DNA from: JAOUGY01 sp963792365
GTDB lineage: Bacteria > Actinomycetota > Acidimicrobiia > Spongiisociales > ZC4RG35
Length of the DNA: 64,000 nucleotides
Assembly (NCBI GenBank): GCA_963792365.1
Contig: CAWBVW010000001.1
Span: 1,116,001 to 1,180,000, forward strand
Reading direction: 5' to 3'
Below the pieces are notes generated by a model that was not told where the DNA came from, did not search any database, and saw nothing but the letters and a program-made list of their open reading frames with translations. Positions 44,760 to 53,700 of this stretch are shown piece after piece. Position numbers and translations under genes: made by a program. The first letter of the stretch is position 1. Every line of letters begins with the position of its first letter.

Positions 44760-46372
44760 AATGCCTCCTGGGACTCGTCCACCAGGGCTGCGGCCATCTG
44801 CCGCAACCGATACTTCTGAACTTTTCCGGTGACCGTCATCGGGAACTCGTCGATGAATGTCACATCTCGCGGGACTTTGAAGTGAGCGATCCGTCCCCGG
44901 CAGAAGTCGAGCACGTCATCCACGGAGAGCGCGGGGTCCGAGCGACGGATGAACGCGGCGACGGCCTCGCCATAACGGCGGTCGGGCACGCCGACGACCT
45001 GTGCGTCCAGAATTCCTTGATGCCCGATCAGAAACTCTTCGATCTCGCGAGGGGAGATGTTCTCACCACCCCGGATGATCAGGTCCTTGATGCGTCCGAC
45101 GATCCGCAGGTATCCGTCGTCGTCCATCACGGCCAGGTCGCCCGAGTGCATCCACCCGTCGCCATCGATCACATCGGCGGTGCGTTCGGGATCATCCCAG
45201 TAGCCGAGCATCACGGAGTAGCCGCGAGTGCACAGTTCCCCCGACACTCCGCGTTCCACCAGCGCTCCATCGCCGTCGACGACCTTGATCTCGACGTGGG
45301 GGTGCACGCTGCCGACTGTGGATATGCGGTGCTCGAGGTCGTCGTCGACGGACGTCTGAGTGGACACCGGGGACGTCTCCGTCATGCCGTAGGCGATGGT
45401 CACCTCCGACATGTGCATCAAGTCGACCACTCTTCGCATCACTTCCACGGGACAGGGCGCGCCCGCCATGATTCCGGTACGAAGGGTCGAGAGGTCTCGC
45501 CGTGAGACATCTGGATGGTCGAGCTCGGCGATGAACATGGTCGGCACGCCATACAGCGACGTGCACCTCTCGGCCTCGACCGCCCCGAGCACGGCGCCCG
45601 GGTCGAACCCTTCACCGGGGATCACCATCGCCGCACCGTGTGTGGTGCACGCCAGATTGCCGAGGACCATCCCGAAGCAGTGGTAGAAGGGTACGGGAAT
45701 GCAGACCCGATCCTCCGGCCCATACCCGCACCGCTCTCCCACGAAATACCCGTTGTTGAGGATGTTGCGGTGGCTCAGCGTCGCGCCTTTCGGGGTGCCC
45801 GTGGTGCCCGACGTGTACTGGATGTTGATCGGATCATCGGGCTCTAGCGTCCTGGCGCGCGCATCGAGTGCCTCGAGATCGGGCTCCGACTCCGCCAACG
45901 ACTGCCAATCCACACTGTCTAGGAAGACCACACGCTCGAGCGTCTCGATTCGAGGTGTGGTCTCGTCCAGCATCGCCGCATAGTCGGAGGTCTTGAACGA
46001 CCGAGATGCCACGACCCACCTGCACCCCGAGTGCCGCAGACAGTACTCGAGCTCGGCTGTGCGGTAGGCGGGGTTGACGGTGACCAGGATCACGCCGATC
46101 CGGGCGGTTGCGTATTGGAGCAGAACCCACTCGTAGCGGTTGGGCGCCCAGATCCCCACTCGGTCGCCGACATCCAGTCCCTGCTCGAGGAGTCCCGCCG
46201 CCAGCCGGTCCACCTCATGGTCGAACTCCCGGTACGTAGATCTTCGGCCCTGATGGACGAGGATCAAGGCATCACGGGCGGGATGCGTCTCCGCCGTGCG
46301 ACGAAGGTTTGCGCCGATCGTCTCGTCGAGCAACGGGACGTCCACAGGGCCGACGGTGATCGATGCAGCCAT
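44756..46372 (-). CDS. Acyl-CoA ligase (AMP-binding, FadD-like)
   Basis: 538 aa. The AMP/ATP P-loop YTSGTTGTPKGATLSHRN, the acyl-adenylate motif YGMTETSPVS and the hinge GYLRIVGRIKDLIIRGGENISPREIEE are all present, as is the catalytic lysine near the end (MTVTGKVQKY). It activates a fatty or related carboxylic acid to acyl-CoA via an acyl-adenylate. The ATG at 46372 has AGGGAGCA before it; a longer frame to 46483 lacks family sequence. It is coupled to the Rossmann-fold gene and belongs functionally with fadI/fadJ, though not to the same operon. Confidence 0.94.
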   Translation of the reverse strand: MAASITVGPVDVPLLDETIGANLRRTAETHPARDALILVHQGRRSTYREFDHEVDRLAAGLLEQGLDVGDRVGIWAPNRYEWVLLQYATARIGVILVTVNPAYRTAELEYCLRHSGCRWVVASRSFKTSDYAAMLDETTPRIETLERVVFLDSVDWQSLAESEPDLEALDARARTLEPDDPINIQYTSGTTGTPKGATLSHRNILNNGYFVGERCGYGPEDRVCIPVPFYHCFGMVLGNLACTTHGAAMVIPGEGFDPGAVLGAVEAERCTSLYGVPTMFIAELDHPDVSRRDLSTLRTGIMAGAPCPVEVMRRVVDLMHMSEVTIAYGMTETSPVSTQTSVDDDLEHRISTVGSVHPHVEIKVVDGDGALVERGVSGELCTRGYSVMLGYWDDPERTADVIDGDGWMHSGDLAVMDDDGYLRIVGRIKDLIIRGGENISPREIEEFLIGHQGILDAQVVGVPDRRYGEAVAAFIRRSDPALSVDDVLDFCRGRIAHFKVPRDVTFIDEFPMTVTGKVQKYRLRQMAAALVDESQEAL

Positions 46373-47143
46373 CACTGCTCCCTCTGCACGGTCTCCCCAT
46401 CGTGCGGACACGAATGGAAACGGTCCAGGGCAGGAAGTCAGCGTCATACCTTGCTCGACCGACGGGCTCGGCCAGCTCTTCATGGTTCGACGACCTCGGT
46501 CTCCCGTCGGCTGCCGTGATCGTCACCGACTTCGGGACCGGGTCCTCGGCCGTGTAGAGGAGCCGACACTCGCCGTGAGGATGATGCCCGACCCCACTCC
46601 GGATTGGGTTGCACACGTCGTCGAACGCGGGCTCACCCACATCGCTGAAGTCGGCATCGGCGCGTCACTCTCATGGACCGAAGATGCCCTCGACGCGGGT
46701 GCCCTCAGGGGATCTGGCGGCGCAACGATTCGAAGGCCGTCGGCGGGTCTCCGCGGTCCGGGCTCCGAAGAGCCCGGACCGTCCCCCTTCCGAGCGGAGC
46801 GTTCACGCCTTGCGTCGTGGAACTTCCCGTCGGCGGCCTCAGGCCACCGGTCCTCGTAATCGCAACGGGTCCGGCAGCCGGAACCGAAATGTACGGCGAT
46901 ACCCGCGCTCGAACCCACGGCCGAACGGCATGAATTCTGACCATGCCGGTACACACATGGCCCACGAACTCACAGGTGCGAGCGGTTTGCAACAATTCGA
47001 GAGATTGTCTCGCCTCCGATGGCCACCATCTCCGCAATCACCAGGTAGCGGTGTCGATGGAACGAGCGACGTCTGGACAAGGTGACGGTGGGTGGCTCCG
47101 TCTGCACCCCTGTAGACGGAGCCACCCACGTTTCTCCCCATGC
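46373..47143. other. Gene-poor stretch
   Basis: Frames here (for example plus strand 46296-46859) are Arg/Pro/Ser-rich and without family likeness. No RNA gene is recognised. A 16-bp perfect hairpin is at 47088-47129. It could contain decayed sequence or an RNA I cannot identify. Confidence 0.5.
47088..47129. terminator. Perfect 16-bp hairpin
   Basis: GTGGGTGGCTCCGTCT, 10-nt loop, AGACGGAGCCACCCAC. It lies 14 nt beyond the stop of the possible small minus-strand gene at 47144-47401, and is the strongest stem in the window. Confidence 0.65.
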
Positions 47144-47401
47144 TCAGGGAAGGTGTATCGACGACTGCACCTCGGAGCACCCGCCGACGCCAACCGGGTA
47201 CACACCGGGCGCGTCGAACACTTGACAGCCACGGCCGTAGAACCCGAGATGCTCATCCAACAGATCGACAATCGCCGGTCCATGATTGCGAGCAGGAAGT
47301 TCTTTCGTTCCCAGTGCGCATGCATCGGATGCTCCTCGTCCTGTGGCGACCGGGTCACCATGCGGGAGGACTGTCAAGGATCGGTCAAAACGCCGCTGCA
47401 A
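47144..47401 (-). CDS. Possible small secreted or peptide-like protein
   Basis: Up to 85 aa; the C-terminal 50 residues (PAIVDLLDEHLGFYGRGCQ, then VFDAPGVYPVGVGGCSEVQ) use GC-rich third positions and end just before a perfect hairpin. The N-terminal part is weak. Another frame has an ATG near 47328 with AGGAG upstream (MHAHWERKNFLL), so a frameshift or a shorter start is possible. Two cysteines flank a PGVYPVGVGG stretch. I do not recognise it. Confidence 0.35.
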   Translation of the reverse strand: MQRRFDRSLTVLPHGDPVATGRGASDACALGTKELPARNHGPAIVDLLDEHLGFYGRGCQVFDAPGVYPVGVGGCSEVQSSIHLP

Positions 47402-47478
47402 TGGCGCCGAGCCTTTCAGCCCTAGGCGCGCTCCGCCGATTCATGTCCAATGCGGGTGAGGCTGAAGGGAGGTCGTTG

Positions 47479-47769
47479 GTGACGATCCACAAGACCCCCG
47501 AGACCCGGAGCCGCGACGTCTACCCGCCCGCTCGAGCCGGCTGGCGGAGCAACGTCGGATGGGCGATGGGCATCATCGGAGCGATCGCAGTGTTCCTTGG
47601 TCTTTTCATCTCCTTCGCAGGAGAGGACCAATACGTGGGCTTGGGTGGCGCTCTGTCATGGCGGGTAGGAGAGATCTCCTCCGCTTGGGCATACGGATTC
47701 CTGATCGGTGGCGCCGCATTGATAGTCGGCACCATCGGCTTGATCCTCCAGGGGCGCAATCGCCGCTGA
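47479..47769 (+). CDS. Small membrane protein (paralogue of 35612-35968)
   Basis: 96 aa from a GTG with GGGAGG 6 nt upstream. Two membrane helices (VGWAMGIIGAIAVFLGLFISF; AYGFLIGGAALIVGTIGLIL) with a short polar loop ending GALSWRVGEISSAW. The order of Gly, Trp, Leu and Phe residues matches the first two helices of 35612-35968. Function unknown. A textbook intrinsic terminator follows the stop, so it is a single-gene unit. The long upstream frame to 47140 has no coding sense. Confidence 0.75.
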   Translation: MTIHKTPETRSRDVYPPARAGWRSNVGWAMGIIGAIAVFLGLFISFAGEDQYVGLGGALSWRVGEISSAWAYGFLIGGAALIVGTIGLILQGRNRR

Positions 47770-47822
47770 GGGTGTGTCGCCCGCTCGGTTGACGCATCCG
47801 ACCGGACGAAGCCCACGGACAA

Positions 47823-47853
47823 CGGAGCCCGGCTCGACAGCCGGGCTCCGTTT
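47823..47853 (+). terminator. Intrinsic terminator
   Basis: CGGAGCCCGGCT-CGAC-AGCCGGGCTCCG followed by TTT: a perfect 12-bp stem, 53 nt after the small membrane protein gene. It can also serve the convergent VWA operon. Confidence 0.85.
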
Positions 47854-47881
47854 GCATGACCAATCGATCGATCGCTGCGTT

Positions 47882-49030
47882 TCACCCCGAGGGAGGCGCG
47901 GCCACCGGCACGTCGTGTCGAGCAGCCCATGTGGCGATGTCGTGCTTCTGGATCGCCGCCGCCATCAGGTCGGGAAACAGGTCGGGTGTACACGCGAACG
48001 CGGGGACCCCGAGTTCGGCGAGCGCCGACGCATTCTCGGCGTCGTAGGCCGGAGCCCCCTGATCGGTCAGCGCCAGGAGCACGATGAGCTGTGCTCCCGA
48101 GTCGACGATCGAGCGGGCGCGGGCGATGAGATTCTCGGTGAGGTTGCCCTCGTAGAGATCGGAGATGAGCACCACGATCGAGTCAGACGGTCGTTCCATC
48201 TGCGTCTCGCAGTACGACAGCGCACTGGCGATGTCGGTTCCACCACCCAGCTGGACCCCAAACAGCACATCGACGGGATCGTGGAGATCCTCGGTGAGGT
48301 CAACCACCGACGTGTCGAACACGACGAGCCGAGTCTTGACCGACCGAAGGGATGCCATCACCGCACCGAACACCGACGAGTACACGATCGACGAAGCCAT
48401 CGAACCGGACTGATCGATGCAGAGAGTGACATGGCGGAGGACCTGGGTGGTCTTGCGTCCGTATCCGATGAGTCGCTCGGGAATGATTGTCCGGTAGTCG
48501 GGCTGATAGTGCTTGAGGTTGGCTGCGATGGTGCGGTTCCAGTCGATGTCGTCGTGACGGGGGCGACGCGTCCGGACCGCCCGGTTCAGAGCACCGCGGA
48601 TTGCCTCCTCGGTCTTGGCTCGGAGCCGCTGCTCGAGCTGGTCGGTCACCTTCCGAACCACCATCCGTGCGGTCTCCCGCGACTCGTCGGGAATGGCCCG
48701 GCCAAGTCCGATCAAGGTCGACACGAGGTGGATATCGGGCTCCACCTGCTCGAGCATCTCCCGTTCCAGCAGCAGCTGACGCAGACCGAGCCGATCCATG
48801 GCGTCGCGCTGCATGACCCGCACCACACTCGACGGGAAGTACGTGCGAATGTCACCCAACCAGCGGGAAACACGCGGAGACGATCCGACCAGGCCTCCCT
48901 TGCGGTCGGTGGCGTCGTAGAGCTGGGCCAACGCCGCGTCCTTTTCGAGGTCGAGACCGGTCAGCCCAACCCCGGTGCTGTCTCCGGCCTCGCCGAGCAG
49001 CAATCGCCAGCGCCGCAGTCGGTCAGTCAT
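47882..49030 (-). CDS. VWA-domain protein of the MoxR cluster (YehP-like)
   Basis: 382 aa. The C-terminal half is a von Willebrand A domain with a complete metal site: D206-Q-S-G-S (DQSGSM), the threonine in GGGTDIASAL and the aspartate in VLISDLYEG. The N-terminal 200 residues are helical (MTDRLRRWRLLLGEAG; REMLEQVEPDIHLVSTLIGLG). VWA proteins of this type work with MoxR AAA+ ATPases as adaptors or chaperone partners. The ATG at 49030 overlaps the DUF5682 stop; a GTG one codon earlier is possible. It is the last gene of the five-gene unit and resembles E. coli YehP. Confidence 0.9.
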   Translation of the reverse strand: MTDRLRRWRLLLGEAGDSTGVGLTGLDLEKDAALAQLYDATDRKGGLVGSSPRVSRWLGDIRTYFPSSVVRVMQRDAMDRLGLRQLLLEREMLEQVEPDIHLVSTLIGLGRAIPDESRETARMVVRKVTDQLEQRLRAKTEEAIRGALNRAVRTRRPRHDDIDWNRTIAANLKHYQPDYRTIIPERLIGYGRKTTQVLRHVTLCIDQSGSMASSIVYSSVFGAVMASLRSVKTRLVVFDTSVVDLTEDLHDPVDVLFGVQLGGGTDIASALSYCETQMERPSDSIVVLISDLYEGNLTENLIARARSIVDSGAQLIVLLALTDQGAPAYDAENASALAELGVPAFACTPDLFPDLMAAAIQKHDIATWAARHDVPVAAPPSG

Positions 49031-51227
49031 CACTGGCTCCCAGCAGGGCCATCACCGTGGGCAGCACCAGGTCGGCGCGCCGCTCGTCGATTTCGCCGGA
49101 GCCGAAACGGGAGTCACCGGTCCCCTGTTCCAGATGCTTCAACTCGACACCGAGCAACCGGCGCTCGGAGGAGCTGAAACGACTGAAGGCCCGCCGCAGC
49201 AGCGGCAACAGATCGTCGAAGATCTCGGCCGGCACGTCAACGAGCCAATCATCCACCAACCCCAGCAAGCCCCGATCGTGGATGAGAAGCATGGCGTCGC
49301 CGGTCAGGAATCCCTCCAGCCACACTGCGGCGCGCTCGTGGTCGGCGCCACGTGACAGTGCCCTGGACACGGCCGCTGACGCCTCATCGGCGTCGATCCG
49401 TCCCCGATCCGACAACAGCCGCGTGGCATGACCCGCCACCAGCCCGTGGACGTCGCGCATCGCCGCCACCGAGGCGACCGCTGCCAGCCATTGATCCTCC
49501 ATCTCGGGCTCATCGTCGAGCAGGGAGACACCCCGATGCACCGCGCCCATGCGCTGGTACATGACGGCGGCGGCTTCGTCATCCAGACTCGAACAGCCGG
49601 CCGCCAGCCCCACGGAGACACGGGTGACCAGGCCCTTCAACACGGGGCGCGTGTGCGCGTCGGATCTCCCGCGTACGTCGCCATATCGCGACACGCGCGC
49701 CAGCGGTTCGATGGCTTCCATCAGGGCACCGAGATCGTCGAGAGCGGCGACCCGCCGCCGGAGGTGATCGAGCGCAGAGTCGACCGCCGCAGGGAGGTCG
49801 GCCAGCATCCCGTGCTCGATCATCCCCACGAGTCGACCCAGATCGGCCACGTCGGCCTCGGCGACGAGAGCGGACGACGCAGCTGCCGCGACCGTAGCCC
49901 CGAGGGCGGCCGCCTCGACGACGGCGATCTCATACTCGGGGCGCCACTCGAGAATCCATGCCTCCTTGAATGTCCCCAGGGTCCGGCCGATTGTCGAAGC
50001 CGAAGTGGCCCAGCCGATGTTCAGAAGCGCCAGTCGATGGAAGAGCCGGCTGCGATCGAGGTGGGATGGCGTGCGGAGATCTAGTTCGACCAGTTTCTCC
50101 TCTGCCGACTTCGTCATTCGGAGACGCTTGATGTGGGCATCGAGATCCCGCGCCAGGGGGACGGTCGGTGCGTTGGCCGGAACCGAGCCCAGCTCCCTGC
50201 CCACGTAGAGATCGTCGGCGATCGTGGCGATCCTCACTGCCGAGCCGCCGCAGAGCACGGCCACAGCTGCATCGTCCAGCTCCACGATCCCGGCGATGGG
50301 ACGTCCACGAATCGACGCAAGTGCGTCGGCGAGGCGGCTCGCCTCCAAGACCGCGGCGGGCGAACATTCGTACCCTCCGTCGCGCAGCAAACGGGCGGCC
50401 CGGGTCATCCACCCGGCGATCACCCGCTCTCCGGGCGTGGTGAACAGGTGCCGGTACCACGCGGGTGACGACACTCCGGCGCCATACCCGGAAGCCAACG
50501 ACAGACGGTCAGACGTCCATGGGACCCACGTCGCCGCCACCTTTGCCTTGGCGAGCCCCTTGAGTAGCTGGTTGTCGGACGTGGCGCTCGGGAAGTCGTC
50601 GGGGTCGAGCAGCGGGGCGTGCCAGGCACCACAGACTACGGCGATCCGCTCGGCACCGTTCTTCATGGCTGCTCGGATCCGCCTTCGCATGGCTGCTTCG
50701 CGAACCAGGGTGAACCGGGAGTCGGGCTCAGCCCCCCGAAGCGTTGCCATCGCCCCCGTCACCGCCGAGAAGATCTCCGCTCCGGGATGGCGATGTTCAA
50801 GCACGTCCTCCCACCAGCGTTCCGGGTCGGTGAACCCCGCAACCTCCGACAGGCGGGCGATCGGATCGGTGCGAATGTGTCGGTGCTCCTCCTCCTCGGT
50901 CTCGGACCAGGCGAGCATGAAGGTGGCGGGCAGGTCGATGAACCCAATACGGGCACCGGTGTCCAGGGCGTGTCGGATCGCCTGGTACTCGGGTGAGAAC
51001 GAGGCAAAGGGGTAGAACATCGCTTTGGACGGCTCGTCGACGGAGTACACGAGGCCGGCGAGCGGCGTCCGTGCCGCTGGATCCGCCAAGAGGTCCACGA
51101 TCGGTTCGAGCTCCTCCGGGCCTTCGATCAGAATCGTGTCCGGCTCCAACTCTTCGAGGGCGCCGACAACGGCCCGGGCCGAACCCGGTCCGTGGTGGCG
51201 AACGCCGAGGACTTCGACCCGTGTCAA
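49023..51227 (-). CDS. DUF5682 family protein (YehM-like)
   Basis: 734 aa. The N-terminus RVEVLGVRHHGPGSARAVV, then LIEGPEELEPIVDL and later VVCGAWHAPLL, recall the ChaN/TraB-type fold, where histidines and acidic residues hold a metal; no activity is proven. The C-terminal two thirds are helical repeats. The TTG at 51227 overlaps the MoxR stop (TTGA) and has GGGAG 5 nt upstream; an ATG at 51263 would overlap MoxR by 40 bp. Large proteins of this family stand next to MoxR, VWA and SWIM genes in many genomes (E. coli YehM). Function unknown. Confidence 0.88.
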   Translation of the reverse strand: MTRVEVLGVRHHGPGSARAVVGALEELEPDTILIEGPEELEPIVDLLADPAARTPLAGLVYSVDEPSKAMFYPFASFSPEYQAIRHALDTGARIGFIDLPATFMLAWSETEEEEHRHIRTDPIARLSEVAGFTDPERWWEDVLEHRHPGAEIFSAVTGAMATLRGAEPDSRFTLVREAAMRRRIRAAMKNGAERIAVVCGAWHAPLLDPDDFPSATSDNQLLKGLAKAKVAATWVPWTSDRLSLASGYGAGVSSPAWYRHLFTTPGERVIAGWMTRAARLLRDGGYECSPAAVLEASRLADALASIRGRPIAGIVELDDAAVAVLCGGSAVRIATIADDLYVGRELGSVPANAPTVPLARDLDAHIKRLRMTKSAEEKLVELDLRTPSHLDRSRLFHRLALLNIGWATSASTIGRTLGTFKEAWILEWRPEYEIAVVEAAALGATVAAAASSALVAEADVADLGRLVGMIEHGMLADLPAAVDSALDHLRRRVAALDDLGALMEAIEPLARVSRYGDVRGRSDAHTRPVLKGLVTRVSVGLAAGCSSLDDEAAAVMYQRMGAVHRGVSLLDDEPEMEDQWLAAVASVAAMRDVHGLVAGHATRLLSDRGRIDADEASAAVSRALSRGADHERAAVWLEGFLTGDAMLLIHDRGLLGLVDDWLVDVPAEIFDDLLPLLRRAFSRFSSSERRLLGVELKHLEQGTGDSRFGSGEIDERRADLVLPTVMALLGASDD

Positions 51228-52306
51228 TCCAGCTCCCGACAGGCCCGGTACAGGTCCTTCCATCCCTTGCGTTCCCGGACAACGGTCTCCAGGTATTCGT
51301 TCCAGACCATGCGATCCTGCACCGGGTCCTTCACGACGGCACCCACCAGGCTGGATGCGACGTCCGATGCCGAGACCTCACCATCACCGAAATGCGCCGC
51401 CATCGTGAGCCCGTTGACCATGACCGAGATCGCCTCCGCCGTAGAAAGGGTCCCGGACGGAGACTTCACCGTCGTCCGTCCGTCTTCGGTGACACCCGAA
51501 CGCAGCTCGCGGAATATCGTGACAACCCGCTGGATCTCCGAAAGTGAATCGAGCTCGGCGGGCAACTCCAACGCTCGACCCATCTGTCCGATCCGGGTGG
51601 TGACGATCCGTACTTCCTCGTCGGCCGTGTCGGGAAGAGGCAGCACCACGGTGTTGAACCGGCGTGTGAGCGCCGAGCTCAGCTCGTTGACACCCTTGTC
51701 CCGGTCGTTGGCGGTTGCGATGACGTTGAAGCCCTGGATTGCCTGCACCTCGGAAGCGAGCTCCGGGATGGGGAGCGTCTTCTCGGAGAGGATCGTGATG
51801 AGGGCATCCTGCACGTCCGAGGGGATCCGGGTGAGCTCTTCGACGCGGGCGATGGCCCCGTCGGACATCGCCGTCATCACCGGTGACGGGACCAGCGCGT
51901 CCTTCGACGGCCCGTCGGCAAGCAGTCGGGCGTAGTTCCACCCGTAGCGAACCGCTTCCTCTGCGGTCCCCGCCGTGCCCTGCACGACGCGCGTAGAGTC
52001 ACCCGAGATGCCGGCGGCGAGATGCTCGGACACCCAGGTCTTGGCGGTGCCGGGGACACCCATGAGGAGGAGAGCGCGGTCGGTGGCGAGAGACGCCACG
52101 GCCACCTCGATCAAACGGCGCTTGCCGAAGTACTTCGGCGTGATCTGGACGCCACCGACCTGCTCTCCACCCATCAGGTAGGTCGTCACCGCCCACGGCG
52201 ACAGCTTCCAACTGGGCGGGCGAGGCCGATCATCGGCGTCGGCGAGCGCCGCCAGCTCGTCGGCGAATGCATCTTCAGCATGGGGCCGGAGAACGGTCTC
52301 GGTCAT
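51224..52306 (-). CDS. MoxR-type AAA+ ATPase (YehL-like)
   Basis: 360 aa. Walker A GVPGTAKT is near residues 83-90; a Walker B-like element is seen around VEELTRIPSDVQDALITILSEKTL, followed by NVIATANDRDKGVNELSSALTRRFN (sensor 1 and arginine finger). This is a hexameric remodelling ATPase, which with a VWA partner usually inserts metals, matures enzymes or acts as a conflict-system motor. The start overlaps the DUF5691 stop by 4 nt (52303-52306). It is the only clear energy-using protein in the cluster. Confidence 0.93.
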   Translation of the reverse strand: MTETVLRPHAEDAFADELAALADADDRPRPPSWKLSPWAVTTYLMGGEQVGGVQITPKYFGKRRLIEVAVASLATDRALLLMGVPGTAKTWVSEHLAAGISGDSTRVVQGTAGTAEEAVRYGWNYARLLADGPSKDALVPSPVMTAMSDGAIARVEELTRIPSDVQDALITILSEKTLPIPELASEVQAIQGFNVIATANDRDKGVNELSSALTRRFNTVVLPLPDTADEEVRIVTTRIGQMGRALELPAELDSLSEIQRVVTIFRELRSGVTEDGRTTVKSPSGTLSTAEAISVMVNGLTMAAHFGDGEVSASDVASSLVGAVVKDPVQDRMVWNEYLETVVRERKGWKDLYRACRELD

Positions 52307-53700
52307 GTGAACTCCTCATCGAGTGTCTTGCGGAACGTGATCCTGTTGATGGCACCGCGCATGGGGCGCTGGGCATGGTCGGGGAGTCGGGCGACAGCGG
52401 CGGTCAACCGATCGATGACGATCGGATCGCATCGTTCCACCACTGCAGCAAGGTCTCCGGCACCTCCGATAGCGCGACCCGCGCCCGAGTTCAGGAGGTT
52501 GGCGACGGCCGTGGAGAGCTCGATCGACCATGGAGCCTCAGCGAGCTGCAACATGCGCGTCAGCTCGTGGAAGGGGGGGACCACAGTAAAGGGTCGGCTC
52601 CCCCGACACGCCGCTATCAGCCGGTGCTCGAGATGGGTCTGATCAAGGAGACCGAGCAGCTCCAGGTCGGGCTGGGCATCGAACAGTGCCGCCGCCCAGC
52701 GGGCGTCAGCCTGACGAGTCGCAGCCTGCTTCCAGCCGGCCGTCACCTCGGGGAACGGCGCCCGTCGCGCCAGGATGCCGGCATTGTGCCCCAGCGCATC
52801 AACCCACCATCCGAGCGGCACGCTTGCCACGATCTGTTGGAGCCACCAGGCGCTCTGACCCACGCCCTTCGGCGCCTTCTCGACGATGCCGTCTCTCCCG
52901 GCATGGTCATCGAGCTCGTCGGGAAACTCCACGGTGAAACGGTTCGACAGCCTGCGCTTGTCGACCAACGGCTCCATCCGTTCGATCATCCGCTTTGTCC
53001 ACGCCGATTCCGGGAGTTTCGAGAGCAGCATCGTCGCCGTGTCTTTGACCTTCGCGGACCGTTCGTCGAGCAACGACTCGAGCAACACCTCGTCCTCTGG
53101 CCCCAGACCGTTTTCCAGCGTTCCGTAGAGCACGGCCCGGTCGGCTGCCGAGAGCCCCTCGACGGCCGCCAACACTTCGTCGCGGCCGGACGCCGGATCT
53201 CGAAGACGCGCCGAACTCAGTCTCTCAGCGATCATGTCGAGCGGGGCGTCGGAGTCGCCGGCGTCGGCCGTCCCGATCCACGACCACCGGGGCGAGAGGC
53301 CTGCCATCCACCGACCCCGCTCTCCGACGACCGCCCTCACGTGCGGCCTGAGCTCCTTGTTGGCGTGTCCGAGCTCCAGCAGGGTCGACACGTGTGCGGC
53401 CGGCGAGATCCGACCTCCGGCGCTGCACTTCTCGACCCATATCTTGCCGAGACTCGTCCTACTCCCTTTCCCGAAGTGATCCACCAGAACCAGTTCGAGG
53501 AGCTGCGCCGCTCTTGGCGAGCACTCCGGCATGCTCTCGGGCGGTGCGTGGACGATCGTGGTGGCACCACGGCGGACGGTCACGCCGGCCCGGCGACGTG
53601 TGACCTCGATGGCGGTCTCTTCGAGCAGGTCCTCTTCGGATCGACCGGGACGCCGCTCGGTGCCGACCAGGAGGGTGGCGATCGTTTCCTCCCAGTTCAC
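52303..53700 (-). CDS. DUF5691 family protein
   Basis: 465 aa from a GTG overlapping the SWIM gene stop (GTGA, 53697-53700). Helix-rich, with repeated Leu/Glu segments (EDEVLLESLLDERSAKVKDTATMLLSKL) that look like HEAT-type repeats. The N-terminal WEETIATLLVGTERRP is typical of the DUF5691 family, which occurs next to SWIM and MoxR genes. There is no catalytic motif, so it may be a scaffold in the complex. An upstream frame to 53760 lacks support. Confidence 0.85.
   Translation of the reverse strand: MNWEETIATLLVGTERRPGRSEEDLLEETAIEVTRRRAGVTVRRGATTIVHAPPESMPECSPRAAQLLELVLVDHFGKGSRTSLGKIWVEKCSAGGRISPAAHVSTLLELGHANKELRPHVRAVVGERGRWMAGLSPRWSWIGTADAGDSDAPLDMIAERLSSARLRDPASGRDEVLAAVEGLSAADRAVLYGTLENGLGPEDEVLLESLLDERSAKVKDTATMLLSKLPESAWTKRMIERMEPLVDKRRLSNRFTVEFPDELDDHAGRDGIVEKAPKGVGQSAWWLQQIVASVPLGWWVDALGHNAGILARRAPFPEVTAGWKQAATRQADARWAAALFDAQPDLELLGLLDQTHLEHRLIAACRGSRPFTVVPPFHELTRMLQLAEAPWSIELSTAVANLLNSGAGRAIGGAGDLAAVVERCDPIVIDRLTAAVARLPDHAQRPMRGAINRITFRKTLDEEFT

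Noticed and set aside
46296..46859. Plus-strand frame of 187 codons after the acyl-CoA ligase start
   Set aside because: It begins inside the ligase gene on the other strand and has Arg/Ser/Pro-rich sequence with no family likeness.
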